A stretch of DNA of 64,000 bases from Eleginops maclovinus (taxonomy: Eukaryota; Chordata; Actinopteri; Perciformes; Eleginopidae): assembly GCF_036324505.1 (NCBI RefSeq), contig NC_086361.1:2296916-2360915 (forward strand). Reading direction: 5' to 3'. A model generated the notes under the pieces. It saw only the letters and a list, made by a program, of their open reading frames with translations, did no database searches and had not been told where the DNA came from. Within the stretch, counting starts at the first letter, position 1; every line of letters starts with the position of its first letter. The position numbers were made by a program, and so were the translations under genes. Shown here piece by piece: positions 23,361-31,888 of the stretch.

Positions 23361-23442
23361 CCCTGGATTAGTCACCCGGTTTAAGTAGAAAGATCGACTT
23401 TGAATACTGAGGGTCCCAAGGTTCAAGTCCCTCTTCGGCCCG
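23361..23442 (+). pseudogene. tRNA-Lys remnant, left edge
   Basis: Traceable along its length with many small insertions: CCCTGGATTAGTCACCCGGT, then GACTTTGAATACTGAGGGTC, then GGTTCAAGTCCCTCTTCGG. The B box survives. The insertions disrupt the acceptor and D arms. The loop reads TTTG here, as in the right-edge copies. Confidence 0.6.
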
Positions 23443-23751
23443 ACAAGTTAACCTGTATAACTGATTTTTAAAGAAACTTCATTTACAATTCCCAAAACTT
23501 TTCAAACGGCTAAAATTTTTGTTTCTTCCCGGGGGAAATTTTCCCCAGGGGGATTCTGGCTGTTATGTGCTTTGCATTTGGTCAAGATTGTTTGTAACTA
23601 CAATCCCTGGCAACATCCACATCTCTTTAAGGTTCTTAAAGCCCCATTAACACCTTTAGCAGCAGAAATCTCTTACACAAACAGGGTCTTAGGGTTTCCA
23701 CTCGGGTTGGACCTCACTTGATCGGTTCCTCCAGGAAATGATCTTCTCGAA

Positions 23752-23824
23752 GCCTGGATAGCTCAGCCGGTAGAGCATCAGACTTTTAATCTGAGGGTCC
23801 AGGGTTCAAGTCCCTGTTCAGGCG
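23752..23824 (+). tRNA. tRNA-Lys(UUU), array copy 1 (consensus sequence)
   Basis: The 73-nt cloverleaf folds fully. The acceptor stem pairs GCCTGGA with TTCAGGC, and the discriminator is G. The D arm contains the A box TAGCTCAGCCGG. The anticodon stem-loop is CAGACTTTTAATCTG with anticodon TTT (Lys, codons AAA/AAG). The T arm CAGGGTTCAAGTCCCTG contains the B box GGTTCAAGTCC. No intron and no encoded CCA, as usual for eukaryotic genes. It closely resembles human tRNA-Lys-UUU. This exact sequence is shared by copies 1, 2, 4, 8, 9, 10, 11, 13, 14, 15 and 18. No run of four T follows nearby. Confidence 0.97.
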
Positions 23825-24111
23825 ACAAGTCTAATGTGTAACTTGACTGAAGACTTCATTGACATTCCCACTGCAGCAAAGACAAAATGTGTTCTTCATG
23901 AGCTCCAGAGTCTACTTCTGCCTCTTATGTGCTATGCATTTGGTCAAGTTTGTTTGTAACTACAATCCCTGGGAACATCCACATCTCTTTAAGGTTCTTA
24001 AGGCCCCGTTAACACCTTTAGCAGCAGATATCTCTTACACAAACAGGGTCTTCGGGTTTCCACTCGGGCTGGACCTCACTTGATCCGTTCCTCCAGGAAA
24101 TGCTCCTAAAA

Positions 24112-24184
24112 GCCTGGATAGCTCAGCCGGTAGAGCATCAGACTTTTAATCTGAGGGTCCAGGGTTCAAGTCCCTGTTCAGGCG
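24112..24184 (+). tRNA. tRNA-Lys(UUU), array copy 2
   Basis: Identical to the array consensus. Followed by a B-type spacer (GGCGAAAAGTTTCC). Confidence 0.97.
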
Positions 24185-24502
24185 AAAAGTTTCCTATGTA
24201 TTGTGACTGAAATTCTAACTGCACTACAGGCTAACAGTGGTCTGCATGAGTGGTTTACTTCTGACCTTAATGAGGTATGCATTTGGTTAAGCCTGTTTGT
24301 AAATAAAAACGATGGTAACGTCCACATCCATTTAAAGTTCTTAAGGCCCCATTAACACTTTTAGCAGCAGATATGTCTGACAGAAACAGGTTAAAGGGTA
24401 ATCTGTCATCATCTCAAATGCTACATGCAAATCAGAGACTTAGGGTTTCCACTCGGGTTGGACCTCACTTGATCGGTTCCTCCCGGAAATGCTCTTCTCG
24501 AA

Positions 24503-24575
24503 GCCTGGATAGCTCAGCCGGTAGAGCATCAGACTTTTAATCTGAGGGTCCAGGGTTCAAGACCCTGTTCAGGCG
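24503..24575 (+). tRNA. tRNA-Lys(UUU), array copy 3, T60A variant
   Basis: One change from consensus: T-loop TTCAAGT reads TTCAAGA. The stem is unaffected but the B box becomes GGTTCAAGACC. Confidence 0.94.
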
Positions 24576-24861
24576 ACAAGTTTAATGTGTAACTTGACTG
24601 AAGACTTCATTGACATTCCCACTGCAGCAAAGACAAAATGTGTTCTTCATGAGCTCCAGAGTCTACTTCTGCCTCTTATGTGCTATGCATTTGGTCAAGT
24701 TTGTTTAAAACTACAATCCCTGGGAACATCCACATCTCTTCAAGGTTCTTAAGGCCCCATTAACACCTTTAGCAGCAGAAATCTCTTACACAAACAGGCT
24801 CTTTGGTTTCCACTCGGGCTGGACCTCACTAGATCCGTTCCTCCAGAAAAGCTCCTCTGAA

Positions 24862-24934
24862 GCCTGGATAGCTCAGCCGGTAGAGCATCAGACTTTTAAT
24901 CTGAGGGTCCAGGGTTCAAGTCCCTGTTCAGGCG
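24862..24934 (+). tRNA. tRNA-Lys(UUU), array copy 4
   Basis: Identical to consensus. First unit of the six-unit block repeated 2,200 bp downstream (partner: copy 10). Confidence 0.97.
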
Positions 24935-25223
24935 ACAAGTCTAATGTATAACTTGACTGAAGACTTCATTGACATTCCCACTACATCAAAGGCTAAATGT
25001 GTTCTTCTTGAACTCCACAGTGTACTTCTGGCTGTTATGTGCTTTGCATTTGGTCAAGATTGTTTGTAACTACAATCCCTGGCAACATCCACATCTCTTT
25101 AAGGTTCTTAAGGCCCCATTAACACCTTTAGCAGCAGAAATCTCTTACACAAACAGGCTCTTAGGGTTTCCACTCGGGTTGGACCTCACTTGATCAGTTC
25201 CTCCCGGAAATCCACCTCTCGAA

Positions 25224-25296
25224 GCCTGGATAGCTCAGCCGGTAGAGCATCAGACTTTTAATCTGAAGGTCCAGGGTTCAAGTCCCTGTTCAGGCG
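25224..25296 (+). tRNA. tRNA-Lys(UUU), array copy 5, G44A variant
   Basis: One change, in the variable loop (TCTGAAGGTCC instead of TCTGAGGGTCC). Its 2,200-bp partner, copy 11, is consensus. Confidence 0.95.
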
Positions 25297-25585
25297 ACAA
25301 GTCTAATTTGTAACTTGACTGAAGACTTCATTGACATTCCCGGAGCATCAAAGGCTAAATGTGTTCTTCTTGAGCTCCACAGTGTACTTCTGGCTGTTAT
25401 GTGCTTTGTATTTGGTCAAGATTGTTTGTAACTACAATCCCTGGCAACATCCACATCTCTTTAAGGTTCTTAAAGCCCCATTAACACCTTTAGCAGCAGA
25501 AATCTCTTACACAAACAGGGTCTTAGGGTTTCCACTTGGGTTGGACATCACTTGATCGGTTCCTCCAGGATATGGACTTCTCGAA

Positions 25586-25658
25586 GCCTGGATAGCTCAG
25601 CCGGTAGAGCATCAGACTTTTAATCTGAGGGTCCAAGGTTCAAGTCCCAGTTCAGGCG
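25586..25658 (+). tRNA. tRNA-Lys(UUU), array copy 6, T-stem double variant
   Basis: G51A and T64A (CCAAGGTTCAAGTCCCAG) place two mismatches in the T stem, so folding is weakened. The acceptor, D and anticodon arms are intact. A B-type spacer follows. Confidence 0.88.
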
Positions 25659-25976
25659 AAAAGTTTCCTATGTATTGTGACTGAAATTCTAACTGCACTA
25701 CAGGCTAACAGTGGTCTGCATGAGTGGTTTACTTCTGACCTTAATGAGGTATGCATTTGGTTAAGCCTGTTTGTAAATGAAAACCATGGCAACGTCCACA
25801 TCCATTTAAAGTTCTTAAGGCCCCATTAACACTTTTAGCAGCAGATATGTCTGACAGAAACAGGTTAAAGGGTAATCTGTCATCATCTCAAATGTTACAT
25901 GCAGATCAGAGACTTAGGGTTTCCACTCGGGTTGGACCTCACTTGATCGGTTCCTCCCGGAAATGCTCTTCTCGAA

Positions 25977-26049
25977 GCCTGGATATCTCAGCCGGTAGAG
26001 CATCAGACTTTTAATCTGAGGGTCCAGGGTTCAAGTCCCTGTTCAGGCG
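25977..26049 (+). tRNA. tRNA-Lys(UUU), array copy 7, G10T variant
   Basis: GGATATCTCAG replaces GGATAGCTCAG. This breaks the first D-stem pair (10-25) and changes a conserved A-box base. Copy 17 has the same change. Confidence 0.88.
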
Positions 26050-26338
26050 ACAAGTATAATGTGTAACTTGACTGAAGACTTCATTGACATTCCCACTGCA
26101 GCAAAGACAAAATGTGTTCTTCATGAGCTCCAGAGTCTACTTCTGCCTCTTATGTGCTATGCATTTGGTCAAGTTTGTTTGTAACTACAATCCCTGGGAA
26201 CATCCACATCTCTTCAAGGTTCTTAAGGCCCCATTAACACCTTAAGCAGCAGAAATCTCTTACACAAACAGGCTCTTACGGTTTCCACTCGGGTTGGACC
26301 TCACATGATCGGTTCCTCCCGGAAATGCTCTTCTTGAA

Positions 26339-26411
26339 GCCTGGATAGCTCAGCCGGTAGAGCATCAGACTTTTAATCTGAGGGTCCAGGGTTCAAGTCC
26401 CTGTTCAGGCG
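26339..26411 (+). tRNA. tRNA-Lys(UUU), array copy 8
   Basis: Identical to consensus. Partners: copies 14 (2,200 bp) and 18 (3,677 bp). Confidence 0.97.
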
Positions 26412-26700
26412 ACAAGTCTAATGTATAACTTGACTGAAGACTTCATTGACATTCCCACTACATCAAAGGCTAAATGTGTTCTTCTTGAGCTCCACAGTGT
26501 ACTTCTGGCTGTTATGTGCTTTGTATTTGGTCAAGATTGTTTGTAACTACAATCCCTGGCAACATCCACATCTCTTTAAGGTTCTTAAAGCCCCATTAAC
26601 ACCTTTAGCAGCAGAAATCCCTTACACAAACAGGGTCTTAGGGTTTCCACTCGGGTTGGACATCACTTGATCGGTTCCTCCAGGATATGGACTTCTCGAA

Positions 26701-26773
26701 GCCTGGATAGCTCAGCCGGTAGAGCATCAGACTTTTAATCTGAGGGTCCAGGGTTCAAGTCCCTGTTCAGGCG
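26701..26773 (+). tRNA. tRNA-Lys(UUU), array copy 9
   Basis: Identical to consensus. Last unit of the first six-unit block. Confidence 0.97.
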
Positions 26774-27061
26774 ACAAGTCTAATGTGTAACTTGACTGAA
26801 GACTTCATTGACATTCCCACTGCACCAAAGGCAGAATGTGTTCTTCATGAACTCCAGAGTCTACTTCTGACTCTTATGTGCTATGCATTTGGTCAAGTTT
26901 GTTTGTAACTACAATCCCTGGGAACATCCACATCTCTTCAAGGTTTCTTAAATGCCCATTAACACCTTTAGCAGCAGAAATATCTTACACCAACAGGCTC
27001 TTTTGGTTTCCACTCGGGCTGGACCTCACTAGATCCGTTCCTCCAGAAAAAGCTCCTCGAA

Positions 27062-27134
27062 GCCTGGATAGCTCAGCCGGTAGAGCATCAGACTTTTAAT
27101 CTGAGGGTCCAGGGTTCAAGTCCCTGTTCAGGCG
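27062..27134 (+). tRNA. tRNA-Lys(UUU), array copy 10
   Basis: Identical to consensus. First unit of the second six-unit block. Confidence 0.97.
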
Positions 27135-27422
27135 ACAAGTCTAATGTATAACTTGACTGAAGACTTCATTGACATTCCCACTACATCAAAGGCTAAATGT
27201 GTTCTTCTTGAACTCCACAGTGTACTTCTGGCTGTTATGTGCTTTGCATTTGGTCAAGATTGTTTGTAACTACAATCCCTGGCAACATCCACATCTCTTT
27301 AAGGTTCTTAAGGCCCCATTAACACCTTTAGCAGCAGAAATCTCTTACACAAACAGGCTCTTAGGGTTTCCACTCGGGTTGGACCTCACTTGATCAGTTC
27401 CTCCCGGAAATGCACTCTTGAA

Positions 27423-27495
27423 GCCTGGATAGCTCAGCCGGTAGAGCATCAGACTTTTAATCTGAGGGTCCAGGGTTCAAGTCCCTGTTCAGGCG
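27423..27495 (+). tRNA. tRNA-Lys(UUU), array copy 11
   Basis: Identical to consensus. The downstream spacer has the private ACAAGTCTAATTTGTAAC start shared only with copy 5. Confidence 0.97.
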
Positions 27496-27785
27496 ACAAG
27501 TCTAATTTGTAACTTGACTGAAGACTTCATTGACATTCCCGACTGCATCAAAGGCTAAATGTGTTCTTCTTGAGCTCCACGGTGTACTTCTGGCTGTTAT
27601 GTGCTTTGTATTTGGTCAAGATTGTTTGTAACTACAATCCCTGGCAACATCCACATCTCTTTAAGGTTCTTAAAGCCCCATTAACACCTTTAGCAGCAGA
27701 AATCTCTTACACAAACAGGGTCTTAGGGTTTCCACTTGGGTTGGACATCACTTGATCGGTTCCTCCAGGATATGGACTTCTCGAA

Positions 27786-27858
27786 GCCTGGATAGCTCAG
27801 CCGGTAGAGCATCAGACTTTTAATCTGAGGGTCCAAGGTTCAAGTCCCTGTTCAGGCG
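27786..27858 (+). tRNA. tRNA-Lys(UUU), array copy 12, G51A variant
   Basis: Carries G51A like its partner copy 6 but not T64A, so one T-stem mismatch. A B-type spacer follows. Confidence 0.92.
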
Positions 27859-28176
27859 AAAAGTTTCCTATGTATTGTGACTGAAATTCTAACTGCACTA
27901 CAGGCTAACAGTGGTCTGCATGAGTGGTTTACTTCTGACCTTAATGAGGTATGCATTTGGTTAAGCCTGTTTGTAAATGAAAACCATGGCAACGTCCACA
28001 TCCATTTAAAGTTCTTAAGGCCCCATTAACACTTTTAGCAGCAGATATGTCTGACAGAAACAGGTTAAAGGGTAATCTGTCATCATCTCAAATGTTACAT
28101 GCAAATCAGAGACTTAGGGTTTCCACTCGGGTTGGACCTCACTTGATCGGTTCCTCCCGGAAATGCTCTTCTCGAA

Positions 28177-28249
28177 GCCTGGATAGCTCAGCCGGTAGAG
28201 CATCAGACTTTTAATCTGAGGGTCCAGGGTTCAAGTCCCTGTTCAGGCG
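28177..28249 (+). tRNA. tRNA-Lys(UUU), array copy 13
   Basis: Identical to consensus, unlike its partners copies 7 and 17, which carry G10T. Confidence 0.97.
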
Positions 28250-28538
28250 ACAAGTATAATGTGTAACTTGACTGAAGACTTCATTGACATTCCCACTGCA
28301 GCAAAGACAAAATGTGTTCTTCATGAGCTCCAGAGTCTACTTCTGCCTCTTATGTGCTATGCATTTGGTCAAGTTTGTTTGTAACTACAATCCCTGGGAA
28401 CATCCACATCTCTTCAAGGTTCTTAAGGCCCCATTAACACCTTAAGCAGCAGAAATCTCTTACACAAACAGGCTCTTACGGTTTCCACTCGGGTTGGACC
28501 TCACATGATCGGTTCCTCCCGGAAATGCTCTTCTTGAA

Positions 28539-28611
28539 GCCTGGATAGCTCAGCCGGTAGAGCATCAGACTTTTAATCTGAGGGTCCAGGGTTCAAGTCC
28601 CTGTTCAGGCG
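28539..28611 (+). tRNA. tRNA-Lys(UUU), array copy 14
   Basis: Identical to consensus. Confidence 0.97.
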
Positions 28612-28900
28612 ACAAGTCTAATGTATAACTTGACTGAAGACTTCATTGACATTCCCACTACATCAAAGGCTAAATGTGTTCTTCTTGAACTCCACAGTGT
28701 ACTTCTGGCTGTTATGTGCTTTGCATTTGGTCAAGATTGTTTGTAACTACAATCCCTGGCAACATCCACATCTCTTTAAGGTTCTTAAAGCCCCATTAAC
28801 ACCTTTAGCAGCAGAAATCCCTTACACAAACAGGGTCTTAGGGTTTCCACTCGGGTTGGACATCACTTGATCGGTTCCTCCAGGATATGGACTTCTCGAA

Positions 28901-28973
28901 GCCTGGATAGCTCAGCCGGTAGAGCATCAGACTTTTAATCTGAGGGTCCAGGGTTCAAGTCCCTGTTCAGGCG
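28901..28973 (+). tRNA. tRNA-Lys(UUU), array copy 15
   Basis: Identical to consensus. Last unit of the second six-unit block. Confidence 0.97.
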
Positions 28974-29262
28974 ACAAGTCTAATGTGTAACTTGACTGAA
29001 GACTTCATTGACATTCCCACTGCAGCAAAGGCAAAATGTGTTCTTCATGAGCTCCAGAGTCTACTTCTGCCTCTTATGTGCTATGCATTTGGTCAAGTTT
29101 GTTTGTAACTACAATCCCTGGGAACATCCACATCTCTTCAAGGTTCTTAAAGCCCCATTAACACCTTTAGCAGCAGAAATCTCTTACACAAACAGGGTCT
29201 TAGGGTTTCCACTCGGGTTGGACATCACTTGATCGGTTCCTCCAGGATATGGACTTCTCGAA

Positions 29263-29335
29263 GCCTGGATAGCTCAGCCGGTAGAGCATCAGACTTTTAA
29301 TCTGAGGGTCCAGGGTTCAAGTCCCAGTTCAGGCG
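29263..29335 (+). tRNA. tRNA-Lys(UUU), array copy 16, T64A variant
   Basis: Carries T64A (GTCCCAGTTC) like copy 6 but not G51A. One T-stem mismatch. A B-type spacer follows. Confidence 0.92.
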
Positions 29336-29653
29336 AAAAGTTTCCTATGTATTGTGACTGAAATTCTAACTGCACTACAGGCTAACAGTGGTCTGCATGA
29401 GTGGTTTACTTCTGACCTTAATGAGGTATGCATTTGGTTAAGCCTGTTTGTAAATGAAAACCATGGCAACGTCCACATCCATTTAAAGTTCTTAAGGCCC
29501 CATTAACACTTTTAGCAGCAGATATGTCTGACAGAAACAGGTTAAAGGGTAATCTGTCATCATCTCAAATGTTACATGCAGATCAGAGACTTAGGGTTTC
29601 CACTCGGGTTGGACCTCACTTGATCGGTTCCTCCCGGAAATGCTCTTCTCGAA

Positions 29654-29726
29654 GCCTGGATATCTCAGCCGGTAGAGCATCAGACTTTTAATCTGAGGGT
29701 CCAGGGTTCAAGTCCCTGTTCAGGCG
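29654..29726 (+). tRNA. tRNA-Lys(UUU), array copy 17, G10T variant
   Basis: The same G10T change as copy 7 (GGATATCTCAG), weakening the D stem and A box. Confidence 0.88.
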
Positions 29727-30015
29727 ACAAGTATAATGTGTAACTTGACTGAAGACTTCATTGACATTCCCACTGCAGCAAAGACAAAATGTGTTCTTCA
29801 TGAGCTCCAGAGTCTACTTCTGCCTCTTATGTGCTATGCATTTGGTCAAGTTTGTTTATAACTACAATCCCTGGGAACATCCACATCTCTTCAAGGTTCT
29901 TAAGGCCCCATTAACACCTTAAGCAGCAGAAATCTCTTACACAAACAGGCTCTTAGGGTTTCCACTCGGGTTGGACCTCACTTGATCGGTTCCTCCCGGA
30001 AATGCTCTTCTTGAA

Positions 30016-30088
30016 GCCTGGATAGCTCAGCCGGTAGAGCATCAGACTTTTAATCTGAGGGTCCAGGGTTCAAGTCCCTGTTCAGGCG
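30016..30088 (+). tRNA. tRNA-Lys(UUU), array copy 18
   Basis: Identical to consensus and the last intact copy of the array. Confidence 0.97.
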
Positions 30089-30377
30089 ACAAGTCTAATG
30101 TATAACTTGACTGAAGACTTCATTGACATTCCCACTACATCAAAGGCTAAATGTGTTCTTCTTGAACTCCACAGTGTACTTCTGGCTGTTATGTGCTTTG
30201 CATTTGGTCAAGATTGTTTGTAACTACAATCCCTGGCAACATCCACATCTCTTTAAGGTTCTTAAAGCCCCATTAACACCTTTAGCAGCAGAAATCTCTT
30301 ACACAAACAGGGTCTTGGGGTTTCCACTCGGGTTTGACATCACTTGATCCGTTCCTCCAGGATATGGACTTCTCGAA

Positions 30378-30450
30378 GCCTGGATAGTTCAGCCGGTAAA
30401 GCATCAGACTTTGAATCTGAGGGTCCAGGGTTAAAGTTCCTGTTGAGGCA
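30378..30450 (+). pseudogene. tRNA-Lys-derived copy 19 with TTG anticodon, decayed
   Basis: Changes: C11T, G22A, anticodon loop CTTTGAA (TTG, Gln), a damaged B box (GGTTAAAGTTCC) and a damaged acceptor 3' side (TTGAGGCA). It keeps 73-nt length and position in the array. Unlikely to be transcribed or to fold well. Confidence 0.85.
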
Positions 30451-30777
30451 AAAATTCTCCTATGTATTGTCACTGAAATCCTAACTGCACTACAGGCTAA
30501 CAGTGGTCTGCATGAGCGGTCTACTTTTGACCTTAATGAGAGATGCATTTGGTCAAGCCAGTTTCTAAGTAGAATCCCTGAAACATCCACATCCATTTAA
30601 AGTTCTTACTGTCCCATTTACTGGCAATCTTTCACTTAAACTTAGCTCCAGATGTCTCTGACATAACAGTTATAATGATAATTTGTCAGCATCTCAAATG
30701 CTACATGCAAATCAGAGACTTAGGGTTTCCACTTGGGTTGGACCTCACTTGATCGGTTCCTCCCGGAAATGGTTGAA

Positions 30778-30850
30778 TCCTGGATAGCTCAGCCGGTAAA
30801 GCATCAGACTTTGAATCTGAGGGTCCAGGGTTCAAGTCCCTGTTCAGGCG
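30778..30850 (+). tRNA. tRNA-Lys body with UUG (Gln) anticodon, array copy 20
   Basis: The A box is TAGCTCAGCCGG and the B box GGTTCAAGTCC is intact. It differs from consensus at G1T (loses the 1-72 pair), G22A (loses the 13-22 pair) and at position 36 (T to G), making the anticodon TTG. Read by anticodon this would be tRNA-Gln; the body is tRNA-Lys. It may be a pseudogene on its way out, but both promoter boxes survive. Confidence 0.65.
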
Positions 30851-31183
30851 AAAAATCTACTTTGTATTGTCACTGAAATCCTAACTGCACTACAGGCTAA
30901 CAGTGGTCTGCATGAGCGGTCTACTTCTGGCCTTAATGAGAGATGCATTTGGTCAAGCCAGTTTGTAAGTAATATCCCTGGAAACATCCACATCCCTTTA
31001 CATTTCTTAAGGTCCCATTTACTGGCAAACTTTCAGTTAAGCTTAGCTACAGATGTCTCTGACACAACAGTTATAGTGATAATTTGTCAGCATCTCACAT
31101 GCTACATGCAAATCAGGGTATTAGGGTTTCCACTCGGGTTGGACATCACTTGATCAGTTCCTCCAGGACATGGACTTCTCGAA

Positions 31184-31197
31184 GCCTGGATAGTTCA
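31184..31197 (+). pseudogene. Truncated tRNA-Lys copy 21 (first 14 nt)
   Basis: GCCTGGATAGTTCA is followed directly by mid-spacer sequence (TAGCTACTTCTGGCC). This implies a deletion of the rest of the tRNA and ~80 bp of spacer, which explains the short 265-bp step to copy 22. Confidence 0.85.
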
Positions 31198-31448
31198 TAG
31201 CTACTTCTGGCCTGTATGTGCAATGCATTTGGTCAAGCTTGTTGGTAACTACAATCCCTGGGAACATCCATATCTCTTTAAAGTTCTTAAGGCCCCGTTA
31301 ACACTTTTAGCAGCAGAAATATCTTACACAAACAGTTCAGATGGTGATGCGTCTGCATCTCAAATGCTATATGCAAATCAGGGTCTTCGGGATTCCACTG
31401 AAGTTGGACCTCGGTTGATCGGTTCCTCCACGAGATGGACTTCTCTAA

Positions 31449-31521
31449 GCCTGGATAGCTCAGTCGGTGGAGCATCACACTTTTAATCTGAGGGCCCAGG
31501 GTTCAAGTCCTTGTTCAGTTA
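31449..31521 (+). pseudogene. Decayed tRNA-Lys copy 22
   Basis: Anticodon TTT and the B box remain. The D loop (CAGTCGGTGGAGC), anticodon stem (CACAC), variable loop (GGGCCC) and acceptor 3' side (CAGTTA) are changed, so the acceptor stem cannot close. Confidence 0.8.
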
Positions 31522-31809
31522 ACAAGTCTATTGTGTAACCTTACTGAAGACTTCATTGACATTCCCACTGCACCAAAGGCAGAATGTGTTCTTCAAGAGC
31601 TCTACAGTCTACTTCTGGCCTTAAAGAGCTATACAATAAATTCAAACCTGTTGAAATGAAAACCCTAGCAACATCCACATCTCTTCAAGGTTCTTAAGGC
31701 CCCATTAACGCTTTTAGCAGCAGATATCTTTGACAGAAACAGGGTGTTCAGGTTTCCACTCGGGCTGGACCTCACTTGATCCCTCCCTTCAGGAAATGCT
31801 CTTCTCAAA

Positions 31810-31865
31810 GCCTAGATAGCTCAGCCGGTAGAGCTTCAGACTTTTAATATGAGAGTCCAGGGTTC
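31810..31865 (+). pseudogene. Truncated tRNA-Lys copy 23
   Basis: Runs from GCCTAGATAGCTCAGCCGGT to GGGTTC and then breaks off into GTGCAAGGTGACTGAAG. The T-arm 3' half, acceptor 3' side and first spacer bases are missing. Confidence 0.85.
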
Positions 31866-31888
31866 GTGCAAGGTGACTGAAGACTTAA

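Larger units (their letters stand above)
22490..23560 (+). repeat. Degraded or badly assembled left edge of the tRNA-Lys array
   Basis: The spacer landmarks of the array recur in order (GGGTTGGACCTCATT, GGTTCTTTAAGGCCC, TTTAGCAGCAGAAATC). They are broken by frequent small indels and lengthened homopolymers (CCCGGGGGAAATTTTCCCC). Three tRNA remnants sit at the expected ~350-bp spacing (about 22664, 23000 and 23361). The error style looks more like a noisy consensus than ordinary point decay. Confidence 0.7.
23752..31865 (+). repeat. Tandem array of tRNA-Lys(UUU) genes
   Basis: Twenty-three tRNA positions follow one another on the plus strand: 18 intact, then five decayed. Intact starts are 359-363 bp apart (A spacer) or 391 bp apart (B spacer, after copies 2, 6, 12 and 16). 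B spacers begin AAAAGTTTCCTATG; A spacers begin ACAAGT. Both share GCATTTGGT, CCCCATTAACAC and the block just before each tRNA (CACTCGGGTTGGACC, then GGTTCCTCC). Copies 4-9 are repeated as copies 10-15 exactly 2,200 bp on, and copies 12-14 recur as 16-18 at 1,477 bp. The array continues as spacer to about 33010 after a LINE insertion. Confidence 0.95.

Noticed and set aside
24969..30347. A family of ~74-residue open frames repeated through the tRNA array, which looks like a tandem small-protein family
   Set aside because: They lie in the array spacer, begin at non-ATG codons, and recur only because the unit recurs. Their similarity reflects DNA homogenisation, and there is no separate coding signal.
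23752..31865. CRISPR-like array (regular repeats and spacers)
   Set aside because: The repeats are 73-nt tRNA genes, the 'spacers' are themselves homologous, and the genome is eukaryotic.
23752..31865. The array as a cluster of tRNA-derived SINEs
   Set aside because: The copies keep full cloverleaf and acceptor stems, follow each other at fixed spacing without A-rich tails or target duplications, and share continuous spacers. That is tandem duplication, not retroposition.
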